DNA of 17,703 nucleotides from JBDLID01 sp039715055 (GTDB taxonomy: Bacteria > Desulfobacterota > Desulfobulbia > Desulfobulbales > Desulfocapsaceae), in the NCBI GenBank assembly GCA_039715055.1, contig JBDLID010000062.1, positions 1 to 17,703 of the forward strand, given 5' to 3'. Below the pieces are notes generated by a model that ran no database searches, was not told the origin of the DNA, and was given only the letters and a program-made list of their open reading frames with translations. Position 1 is the stretch's first letter, and each line of letters starts with the position of its first letter. This document shows, piece after piece, positions 1 to 7,182 of the stretch. The translations under genes were made by a program, and so were the position numbers.

Positions 1-798
1 GTCCTTTCCGACTGCATCCGCGGCCTGCCGGACAACACGGTTCACCTGGAGAAGAGTTACCGCTTCGATGAAAATATTGCACGATTTGCAGGGGCAATGA
101 ATGACGGCAGGGTAGACCTGGTTGAAAGTCTGCTGACCGATGACCAGCCGACCAACCTCTATTTTGACCGGGGAGACCTGGTGAAGGAGGCGGCTGAAAA
201 ATACCTGGACTACATGCACTCTGCCCTTGCGGTCACCGATGAAGAGGGACTTGAAGATCTTTTTCAGCAGCTGAACCGTTTCAGAATCCTGTGCGCCACC
301 CGGCGGGGACCAAACGGGGTGGAAATGATGAACAGCGGTGTTGAAAGATATCTGGAGAGGAGCGGGTACGATTGCTCTTTACCCTGGTATGTGGGGCGTC
401 CCCTGATCGTCAGGGAAAACAGCTACAGCCTCGGCCTGTTTAACGGCGATATCGGCATCTGTCTGGCTGACAAAGAAGATGAGTTCAAGCGCAAGATCTG
501 GTTCGAGAGTGAAAAGGGTGGTTTCCGCGCCCTGTCACCCTCACGGCTGCCGTCCCATGAAACGGTCTTTGGTATGACCATTCATAAGAGCCAGGGGTCG
601 GAATTTGACAATCTGCTCATCTGTCTGCCCGACGAGCCAAGCCCTGTTCTGTGCCGGGAGCTGCTCTATACCGGTGTTACCCGGGCAAGAAAACAGGTGG
701 CTGTACGGGCGAAAAAAGAGATCCTCACCCATGCCCTGGAGCACCGTGTTGTCAGGTGCTCAGGGCTTTTTGACATGATCCGGGACCTGCCGGATTAA
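1..798 (+). CDS. recD: Exodeoxyribonuclease V alpha subunit / RecD-like helicase, C-terminal part (5' end outside window)
   Basis: The frame is open from the first base to TAA at 796-798, giving 265 residues with no start inside the window. RecD is the 5'-3' SF1 helicase subunit of RecBCD, which processes double-strand DNA ends. Visible family signs are the early block LEKSYRFDEN, the motif V-like stretch GMTIHKSQGSEFD (about residues 194-206), and motif VI LLYTGVTRARKQVAV close to the end. The acidic, proline-rich segment LPDEPSPVLCREL between the last two also fits RecD. The Walker A part is missing because of the window edge, so RecD proper cannot be told from a RecD2-type protein by length. 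recB and recC are not in view. The stop overlaps the stop of the convergent chemoreceptor gene by four bases. Confidence 0.88.
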   Translation, partial: VLSDCIRGLPDNTVHLEKSYRFDENIARFAGAMNDGRVDLVESLLTDDQPTNLYFDRGDLVKEAAEKYLDYMHSALAVTDEEGLEDLFQQLNRFRILCATRRGPNGVEMMNSGVERYLERSGYDCSLPWYVGRPLIVRENSYSLGLFNGDIGICLADKEDEFKRKIWFESEKGGFRALSPSRLPSHETVFGMTIHKSQGSEFDNLLICLPDEPSPVLCRELLYTGVTRARKQVAVRAKKEILTHALEHRVVRCSGLFDMIRDLPD

Positions 799-2426
799 TG
801 AAATTCGGCAGTGAGTTGCTGGAGAGTGCCAACCTGCTGGGTCAACTGGCTTGCCATGGCGCTGATTTCATCCCCGCTGCCGGCGAGGATGGAGACGACC
901 TCACTGGTTTCCGAGATGTTGTGGGCGATCTCAGACGAGACCGTCGAACTCTGGGCGACATTCTCGTTGACCTCTGAGATTCCCTGTGAGGCCTGACCGA
1001 CATTTTCCGAAATCTCACCCGAGGTGGCACTCTGCTCCTGAACAGCCAGGGCAATTTCGGTGACAATGGAGTCAACCTCGCTGATGACCGAGCTGATCTG
1101 GCTGATTTCTTTTACCGTTTCATTGGTTGAGCCCTGAATCGAGGCGATCTTGTTCTTGATTTCCCCTGTGGCCTCAGCTGTCTGTTTGGCGAGTTCCTTT
1201 ATTTCATTGGCGACAACGGCAAAACCTTTACCCGCCTCACCGGCCCGCGCCGCTTCGATGGTCGCGTTTAATGCCAGCAGGTTGGTCTGTTCGGAGATTT
1301 CGGTGATAACCTCTGTCACCTTGGTGATTTCTGTGGCGGCGGCGCCAAGGGCATCGACTTTCTCCGAGGAACCGGCGGCAAGTGCTACCGCCTGACGGGT
1401 AATATCCTGTGCCTTGGCGGTCTGGGAGGTCTCCTGGTCAATGGATGACAGGACATCGTCAATGGCTTCGACCACCAGGTTGACATTGCTGGCTGCCTGC
1501 TCACTTGCCATGGCAACCGAATTCATGTTGGAACTCATCTCTTCTGTGGCGGCGGCAACGGAGTCTGCCTGCAGTGACGCCTGGCCTGTTCCCTCGGTAA
1601 GGGCTGTGGAAATATCGGACATTGTTTCAGAAGTTGTGCTGAGCAGGCCTGCCTGCTCCTGGATCCGGTTGATCAGATTTTTCACCTTGGAGGCCATGTT
1701 GTCCAGTTCACGGCCAATGGCGCTGACCTCGTCTCCCCCCTTGATAAGAAAGGAGTGGGAGAAGTTGCCCTTGCCAATTTCTTTGGCAATGTCCTGAACA
1801 AGTGACAGTCGTTTGGAGACCCCGAAGAGAAAGTAAAAAAAGAGGCTGAAAAAAAGCAGCATGGCAAAAACGGTGATCAGCATCAGAATATAGATGGCAT
1901 TGATTGATTTATTCAGCGAATCGCCGGCTGCAAGCTGAAGATTTTGAACGGATTCTTCCAGGACGGTAAAGGCACCAAAGGCCGGTGAGTCATTGATCTT
2001 AACGGCTCTGTCGATGGTGGCCGCCCCATCTCCTTCGCTGTGCATGGCAACAGATGTCTCGATGGCCATGCTGTACTGGTCTGCAACCTCTTTGATGGCA
2101 GTCAGCGCATCTCGTTCATCACTGCTCAGCTCCAGACGGCCAAAGGCACCAAGGGCATCATTCATTCTGACCTGGTTCTTTTTGAAGCGGTTGGCGTATT
2201 TCTGGCCACCCCGTAGAACATGGTTTTTAAAATTATGGATAAAACCGCCGTAGCCGAACTGTGACTTGATTTCTGAGAGAAGAAGATGTCGTTCAAGGGC
2301 GGTTTGTTGAAACAGATCCCATTGGCTGTTGATATTTTTAATGGAACGAAGCTGAAACAGGCCGGTTACTGCCAGAAGAGCAAGAAGGGCAATGGAGAGG
2401 AGCGCGAGTTTTTTTTTGACCGTCAT
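795..2426 (-). CDS. Methyl-accepting chemotaxis protein (transmembrane chemoreceptor)
   Basis: A 543-residue chemoreceptor that senses a periplasmic signal and controls the CheA kinase. A basic N-terminus is followed by a first membrane segment at about 7-27. A periplasmic helical sensor region covers about 28-175, the second membrane segment 178-202, HAMP about 203-255 and the signalling coiled coil 256-543. The conserved hairpin tip is plain at about 378-415, including EQTNLLALNATIEAARAGE and GKGFAVVANEIK. The small helical sensor contains GYGGFIHNFKNHVLRG at about 58-73; I cannot assign its ligand. The protein ends at TAEFH, with no CheR-tethering pentapeptide. The ATG at 2424-2426 is preceded on the minus strand by AGGGGAA, about eight bases away. 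No chemotaxis kinase or adaptor gene is nearby, so this looks like a stand-alone receptor. Confidence 0.95.
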   Translation of the reverse strand: MTVKKKLALLSIALLALLAVTGLFQLRSIKNINSQWDLFQQTALERHLLLSEIKSQFGYGGFIHNFKNHVLRGGQKYANRFKKNQVRMNDALGAFGRLELSSDERDALTAIKEVADQYSMAIETSVAMHSEGDGAATIDRAVKINDSPAFGAFTVLEESVQNLQLAAGDSLNKSINAIYILMLITVFAMLLFFSLFFYFLFGVSKRLSLVQDIAKEIGKGNFSHSFLIKGGDEVSAIGRELDNMASKVKNLINRIQEQAGLLSTTSETMSDISTALTEGTGQASLQADSVAAATEEMSSNMNSVAMASEQAASNVNLVVEAIDDVLSSIDQETSQTAKAQDITRQAVALAAGSSEKVDALGAAATEITKVTEVITEISEQTNLLALNATIEAARAGEAGKGFAVVANEIKELAKQTAEATGEIKNKIASIQGSTNETVKEISQISSVISEVDSIVTEIALAVQEQSATSGEISENVGQASQGISEVNENVAQSSTVSSEIAHNISETSEVVSILAGSGDEISAMASQLTQQVGTLQQLTAEFH

Positions 2427-2472
2427 GGTGTTATTCCCCTGTTGGCTCAGATTTGAAAAAATGGCAGACCTG

Positions 2473-2493
2473 CTTCACAGGATGGATGTGAAG
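2473..2493 (-). promoter_or_regulatory. Inverted repeat upstream of the chemoreceptor gene
   Basis: Perfect 7-base arms CTTCACA (2473-2479) and TGTGAAG (2487-2493) surround a 7-base centre, about 47 bases before the chemoreceptor ATG. It may be a hairpin in the mRNA leader or an operator. The half-sites resemble CRP-type ones but face the opposite way. The remainder of 2427-2660 shows no gene, and I could not place a convincing promoter. Confidence 0.35.
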
Positions 2494-2660
2494 GCATGCA
2501 GTCCGTTTCGGGAAGAAATGAACAGGCGCCGAATCATTGTGGAAAGCATGTAAGATTCTATAATTGTAAGATCTTTTTGTTTCCTGGCAGGTTTTTTGTT
2601 CGGCTGCATGGCCGTTTAACAGGCCGCTGTTCCTTGTAGTGTATCGGACGGTGGGAAGAT

Positions 2661-4424
2661 TTATTTATGGGAAAAATGTCGTTTGGCAGACTTTCGGGGC
2701 TTGAGAGCAGTCTCGAGAATCTTCCGCTGTCGACTGCGTTCAGCCTGCCCTTTGGGGATGTGAATGGGCTGAGATGTATCACGGTGGAGCCCTGAGACGT
2801 ACATGGCTGTTGACAGGGTACCGGGAGAGGGGGTGAAGTCCTGGAACTGGTTGGTCCGCAGGCCAAGCGCTTTGAGGCGGCCACCAAGATTTTCCGCCTC
2901 CTTTACTGTGGAGCCGGGATGAGCGGAGATCAGATAGGGGGTGAAGTGGATTTTGCGTTTCAGCTGTCGACCAATCTGGCGGCAGGTTTTAATAAATTCA
3001 ATGAGCAGGGAATGAGGCTCCTTATGCATGAGAACGAGGAGGTCGTCGTCTGCATGTTCCGGGGCAATTTTCAGTCCACCCGGAGTGTGGTGATCAATGA
3101 TGGTCTTGAGCAGTGTCGGGGTTTTCAGGAGCAGTGACATCCGCAGTCCCGACGAGACAAAGAGGTGTTTAACCCCTTTGCGGGTAGAGGCCTCTTTCAA
3201 CAGCTGGATAAAGCCCTGTTCATCAATGATGAGATTGGGGCAGACCTTTGGGTAGAGGCAGTCATGCCTGGGGCAGGAGCCGATTTTACAGCTGGTCAGG
3301 TAAAGGTTGGCGGTGGGCCCGCCAAGGTCACTGATGGTGCCTTTAAAATCCGGCTGGCGGGTGATGGCGTCGATCTCCCGCAGGATGGACTTTTTTGAGC
3401 GGCTGATAATGGCCGGTCCCTGGTGCCTGGAAATTGCGCAGAATGAGCAGTTGCCGGGGCAGCCCCTGACAATGGTCACCGAGTCTCTGATCATCTGATA
3501 GGCCGGGATATTGGCCTCAGGATGGGGGCGGCGGCTGTAGGGCAGTTCGTGGAGACTGTCCAGCTCACTCTGGTTCAGTGGCGCGGCGGGAGGGTGCTGG
3601 ATGAGCCAGCCGCCCTGCTGTTTCTGAACCAGGATGGTGTCAGCATACTGCCTGGACTTGCGGTCGATGATCTGTTCGGCTTCAAGGAATTTTTCCGGGT
3701 CGTCTTTGATCTCTGTATAAGAGGGCAGCCGGGTTAACTGTTCATCATCAGGGAGGAAACGAGCCTCAAATTCCCGGGGACTGAGCCGTTCACAGCTTCC
3801 CCTGATTCCGTCCAGGTTTTTTCCGGAAGACAGTCTCTTTGCCGCTTCGATCACGGCCCGCTCAGCCATGCCGTAGATCAGCAGATCCGCCTTGGCGTCA
3901 GTGAGCAGCGATCCCCGGAGTTGTTCCTGTTTGTAGTCGTAGTGGGTAAAACGCCTCAGTGATGCCTCGATACCTCCGAGGATGATACAGCTGTCCTTGA
4001 AGGCAGCACGGGCCAGGTTCCCATAGAGGAGGCAGGCCCGGTCCGGCCGGCGACGATTTTTCTTATCACGAACGCTGCTCCGCCAGGGGTTGCCGTCGGC
4101 TGAGTAGGCATCCCGGTCACGGACCTTGCCGTTGCCGCTGTAGTTGGCGACAATGGAGTCGAGGTTGCCGCCGCTGATGCCGAAAAAGAGACGTGGACGA
4201 CCGAAACGACGGAAGTCGTCAGGGTTGTCGAAGGCTGGCTGGCTGAGGATGGCCACCCGTAAGCCCTCGGCTTCAAGGAGATGTCCAATCAGCGCGATGC
4301 CAAACGACGGATGGTCGATATAAGCATCGCCTGTGACGAGCACCACATCCACCTTGTTCCAGCCGCGGTCCAGGCACTCGGCCATAGTGACCGGCAAGGG
4401 GCGGTTTGCCTTTGGAGTCATCAT
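2661..4424 (-). CDS. ygiQ: YgiQ-family radical SAM protein (UPF0313)
   Basis: Full-length radical SAM protein of 587 residues. The N-terminal half carries YgiQ-family blocks such as GDAYIDHPSFG (32-42) and ILGGIEASLRRFTHYDY (148-164). The cluster-binding motif is CPGNCSFC (Cys 322, 326, 329; C-x3-C-x2-C), preceded by the radical SAM core start VTIVRG. The reaction of this family is not established to my knowledge, so no substrate is given. The C-terminus is shorter than in Escherichia coli YgiQ and ends in a basic tail. Start choice: the gene opens ATG ATG. The Shine-Dalgarno-like AGGGAG is 2 bases from the first ATG and 5 bases from the second (4419-4421), so translation probably begins at the second Met. 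It is flanked by the chemoreceptor and sulP on the same strand, with the sulP terminator just upstream, so it is probably transcribed alone. Confidence 0.93.
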   Translation of the reverse strand: MMTPKANRPLPVTMAECLDRGWNKVDVVLVTGDAYIDHPSFGIALIGHLLEAEGLRVAILSQPAFDNPDDFRRFGRPRLFFGISGGNLDSIVANYSGNGKVRDRDAYSADGNPWRSSVRDKKNRRRPDRACLLYGNLARAAFKDSCIILGGIEASLRRFTHYDYKQEQLRGSLLTDAKADLLIYGMAERAVIEAAKRLSSGKNLDGIRGSCERLSPREFEARFLPDDEQLTRLPSYTEIKDDPEKFLEAEQIIDRKSRQYADTILVQKQQGGWLIQHPPAAPLNQSELDSLHELPYSRRPHPEANIPAYQMIRDSVTIVRGCPGNCSFCAISRHQGPAIISRSKKSILREIDAITRQPDFKGTISDLGGPTANLYLTSCKIGSCPRHDCLYPKVCPNLIIDEQGFIQLLKEASTRKGVKHLFVSSGLRMSLLLKTPTLLKTIIDHHTPGGLKIAPEHADDDLLVLMHKEPHSLLIEFIKTCRQIGRQLKRKIHFTPYLISAHPGSTVKEAENLGGRLKALGLRTNQFQDFTPSPGTLSTAMYVSGLHRDTSQPIHIPKGQAERSRQRKILETALKPRKSAKRHFSHK

Positions 4425-4450
4425 GGCTCCCTATACCAGATTTTTGCTGT

Positions 4451-4493
4451 AAAACACAACGGCCCGGCTTCTTTTAAAAAGAAACCGGGCCGC
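4451..4493 (-). terminator. Hairpin terminator downstream of sulP
   Basis: Perfect 8-base GC-only arms CGGCCCGG (4460-4467) and CCGGGCCG (4485-4492) lie 39 bases past the sulP stop. The interior can extend the stem through TTCTTT/AAAGAA with one mismatch. On the minus strand the hairpin is followed by TTGTGTTTT, an imperfect U-rich tail. It lies between sulP and ygiQ and should keep the two transcripts apart. Confidence 0.75.
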
Positions 4494-4531
4494 TGATGGT
4501 TTGTATTAACGATCAATATCTACTGCATGAA

Positions 4532-6688
4532 TCAGTCTTCGGGCAGATATCGGGAAAGCGGACAATCGTAGCAGCCGCCCTCGGGAAGATCGGTGTTGGT
4601 GTGGATCTTCTCGATGATGGCCTTGACCGCATCGGTGGTGTCGGCGTAAAGGTTGTCCTGGCCGATATGGGCAAGGAGGCCGGTCCGCTCCATGACCGCC
4701 GCCACCTGGCCCTTGAGGCCGGAGATGGCAAAGCCCATGCCGGCGCTGCGTATCCGTTCGACCAGGAGTTCCAGCGCCTCTTCACCCGAGGCGTCCATGT
4801 CGTTGATGCCCCGTGCGTCAAGCAGAATGTAGCGCAGGTCCGGGTGCTCGGTACGGAACTTGGCGACCTGCTCGTCGAGATAGCTGGCGTTTGCAAAAAA
4901 GAGTGCACCGTCGAAGCGGACAACCGAGACGTGGCGACAGCCCTTGAGATGATAGTGTTCAGCGCTTTTCAGGACCATATCCTCGTTCATGGCCAGCTCG
5001 GCAACCACAGGCCGCATGGATTTGTAGAGGAAGACTGCCATGGACAGCGCCACACCGACCATGATGCCCTTGTCGAGATGGGGGGCAAAGTAGAGGGTGA
5101 CGCAGAAGCTGAGGATGGAGATGGCACCGTCGTACCACTGGGCCTTCCAGGCGTGGACAAAACCCTTGGTGTTGACAAGGCCGATAACGGCCATCATGAT
5201 GACTGCCGCCAGCACTGCCTGGGGAAGATGGAAGAGCAGCGGGGTGAAAAAGAGCAGGGTGACGATGACCATCAGCGAAGTGATCACCGAGGAGATACCG
5301 GAGACGGCACCAGCCTGAAGGTTGACCGCTGAACGGGAGAACGATCCGGAGGTGGCGTACGAGGAGCCGATGGAACCGAAGATGTTGCCGAGTCCCTGGC
5401 CGATGAGCTCCTGGTTGGGATCAAGTTTTTGACCGGTCTGGGCGGCCATGGCTTTGGCAATGGCAATTGCCTCCATGAAACCAAGCAGGGAGATGATGAT
5501 CGCCGTCGGCAGCAGCTTCATGAATGTTTTGGGAGTCAGTTCCGGGATTGTCAAAGTCGGCAGACCTTCGGGGATTTTACCAACCACGGCACCGCCGCCG
5601 GAAAGTTTGATCTTGGTGAGATCAAGGACGTTGTTCTTGATGCTGATTCGCCAGGTGCGTCCGTCGGCGTTAACACCACCGGGGATGTTGTCTTTGGGGA
5701 AGAAGGTATAGGCTCCACCTTTTTCTACCGCCTCAAATTTCATGGAGCGCAGTTCTTTACGCAGCAGGTGGCCGTGATGTTTTGCCTCGGCCATCTCAGT
5801 GGTCAATGATTCCACCCTGGCCTGGAGTTCAATCAGTTTGAGCGACTTGACACCGTGTCCGCCGCCGTCATGGGCCAGCTCCTCATCCACCTGGATGCCG
5901 ACACCGGCACGCTCAACACCGAGTTCGTTGATCTCCTCAACGGTGTGATTGAACTCGTTGATGGTCTTGACCACATGGGGAGACTGGATGGTGGAAACAT
6001 TGACAATGGCGTCGTTGTTAAAGTTGGTAAAGTAGGAGATAACAGTGGTGAGGGCCACTGCCACCAGAACGTTTGGAATTCTGGGGTTGATCTTACGAAG
6101 CACCACCATGATCACTACGGCAGTGATACCGTAGAGCAGGGTGGGGAGGTGGGTGTAATCCATGGCTGCCTGGGCGACCCGCACCATTGTCTCGTAGTGA
6201 TGTGGGGCCTTGTCCACGTATACGCCGAAGAATTTTGAAAACTGGGAAGAGGCGATGATGATGGCCGCGGCGTTGGTGAAACCGTTGACCACCGGGTGGG
6301 ACAGAAAGTTAACAACCAGACCCAGTCGAAGTACACCCAGGGAAAACTGGAAGATACCAACGGTGAGGGCCAGCACTACTGAGTAGGCGATAAACTCCGG
6401 GGAGCCTGCCGTTGCCAGAGGCTCAAGCGATGCCGCCGACATCAGGGAGACAACGGCAACCGGTCCGGTGGCCAGCTGCCGGCTGGAGCCGAACAGGGCC
6501 GCCACCATGGGTGGCAGAAAGGCCGCGTAAAGGCCGTAGTATGCAGGGAGTCCGGCCAGCTGAGCATAGGCCATGGATTGCGGGATCAGTACCAGGGCAA
6601 CGGTGATGCCCGCCAGCAGATCGATTCTGAATTTGCCAAAGCCGTAGTCTTTGAACCAGGCAATGAATGGTAAAATTTTGTAAATCAT
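4532..6688 (-). CDS. SulP-family inorganic anion transporter with STAS domain and a large internal insertion
   Basis: A 718-residue SulP/SLC26-type carrier. The substrate (sulfate, bicarbonate or another anion) cannot be read from sequence. The N-terminal core is typical: LLAGITVALVLIPQSMAYA (24-42), LPAYYGLYAAFLPP (47-60), SRQLATGPVAVVSL (69-82) and HPVVNGFTNAAA (131-142). The second half contains IPEGLPTLTIPEL (372-384), LLGFMEAIAIAKAMA (401-415) and the SGSFSRSAVN block (447-456). A C-terminal cytoplasmic STAS domain covers about 575-700, with DASG at 632-635. Between TM7 (about 204-221) and the GLPTL segment there is an extra stretch at about 224-366 with predicted helix and His clusters; this is not usual for the family. 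The tail has CYDC (706-709). The ATG is preceded by AAGGAG five bases away. It appears monocistronic. Confidence 0.93.
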   Translation of the reverse strand: MIYKILPFIAWFKDYGFGKFRIDLLAGITVALVLIPQSMAYAQLAGLPAYYGLYAAFLPPMVAALFGSSRQLATGPVAVVSLMSAASLEPLATAGSPEFIAYSVVLALTVGIFQFSLGVLRLGLVVNFLSHPVVNGFTNAAAIIIASSQFSKFFGVYVDKAPHHYETMVRVAQAAMDYTHLPTLLYGITAVVIMVVLRKINPRIPNVLVAVALTTVISYFTNFNNDAIVNVSTIQSPHVVKTINEFNHTVEEINELGVERAGVGIQVDEELAHDGGGHGVKSLKLIELQARVESLTTEMAEAKHHGHLLRKELRSMKFEAVEKGGAYTFFPKDNIPGGVNADGRTWRISIKNNVLDLTKIKLSGGGAVVGKIPEGLPTLTIPELTPKTFMKLLPTAIIISLLGFMEAIAIAKAMAAQTGQKLDPNQELIGQGLGNIFGSIGSSYATSGSFSRSAVNLQAGAVSGISSVITSLMVIVTLLFFTPLLFHLPQAVLAAVIMMAVIGLVNTKGFVHAWKAQWYDGAISILSFCVTLYFAPHLDKGIMVGVALSMAVFLYKSMRPVVAELAMNEDMVLKSAEHYHLKGCRHVSVVRFDGALFFANASYLDEQVAKFRTEHPDLRYILLDARGINDMDASGEEALELLVERIRSAGMGFAISGLKGQVAAVMERTGLLAHIGQDNLYADTTDAVKAIIEKIHTNTDLPEGGCYDCPLSRYLPED

Positions 6689-6753
6689 ACGAACTCCTTG
6701 CTTTGCTGCAGAGTGGTCGATCTGTTTCTTCCAGGCGGCAGTACTGTTAAAAT

Positions 6754-6782
6754 GTTATAAGCTGATCAAGCCGCCCTGAAAA
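6754..6782 (-). promoter_or_regulatory. Possible sulP promoter
   Basis: On the minus strand TATAAC (6754-6759) lies 17 bases from TTTTCA (6777-6782), about 65 bases ahead of the sulP ATG. The -10 is good but the -35 is weak. The arms GGCGGC (6734-6739) and GCCGCC (6770-6775) flank the -10 and could form a hairpin or operator. Confidence 0.3.
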
Positions 6783-6796
6783 ACTATCGTCTGCTC

Positions 6797-6819
6797 CGAT
6801 TGTGATCAAAAAACAATCG
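6797..6819. repeat. Inverted repeat in the sulP / nth-xth divergent region
   Basis: Arms CGATTGT (6797-6803) and ACAATCG (6813-6819) flank a 9-base A-rich centre, just upstream of the possible sulP -35. It is palindromic enough for a dimeric regulator, but no known operator fits closely. Confidence 0.4.
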
Positions 6820-7182
6820 ATACAGATGGTAACCTTCCAAAGTTGGCCGATTTGAAAATGGGTGAGCAATGGAACCTCTCCGGGATCATGGAAAATTGAC
6901 ATCATCCCCAGTCTGCCACCTGTGTCACTGGACCAAATGGTCTGTAACAGCTCGTCTTTTTTTGTCCCCTGTGTAAAGCTCAGTGATGATAGCGTCTACA
7001 TCCTTGTTTCTTTACAATGATAGGGGTAAGTTAAATAATAAAATTGAGGCTAGTTCTTAGCGCTCTTTTTCAGAAAGTCAAGCGGAAATGTTAATTTTCT
7101 GAACAGTGATTCATTGCTTTTCCCTCTGTCAGTGTAGGATTAAAGCAGTGCTGGCAAGAGAAAATATAGAGCAGGAGACAGG

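Larger units (their letters stand above)
6689..7182. other. Non-coding divergent region between sulP and the nth-xth fusion
   Basis: This stretch of 494 bases, visibly richer in A+T than its neighbours, has no credible gene. It holds the possible sulP promoter and two inverted repeats listed separately. It also holds a 10-pair hairpin candidate at 7069-7078 / 7094-7103 (TTCAGAAAGT against ATTTTCTGAA, one G-U) in the likely leader of the downstream gene. A run of seven Ts at 6957-6963 has no hairpin directly before it, and I do not call it a terminator. Confidence 0.5.

Noticed and set aside
2537..2564. TATAAT with TTGTGG 16 bases upstream on the + strand
   Set aside because: It would drive transcription antisense into the end of ygiQ with no gene to serve. 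It is probably chance in A+T-rich intergenic DNA.
2600..2660. Terminator for ygiQ
   Set aside because: Only a 5-base stem (AACAG/CTGTT) is seen, with no T run on the minus strand, so it is not supported.
4496..5332. Open frame of 278 codons on the + strand opposite sulP
   Set aside because: It lies antisense to the STAS and last membrane part of a clear SulP gene and has a low-complexity His/Asp/Gly composition typical of shadow frames. The terminator of sulP lies at its start.
6896..6924. Perfect TTGACA as the promoter for nth-xth
   Set aside because: At 17 bases downstream the sequence is CCTGTG, and no -10-like hexamer occurs at 16-18 bases.
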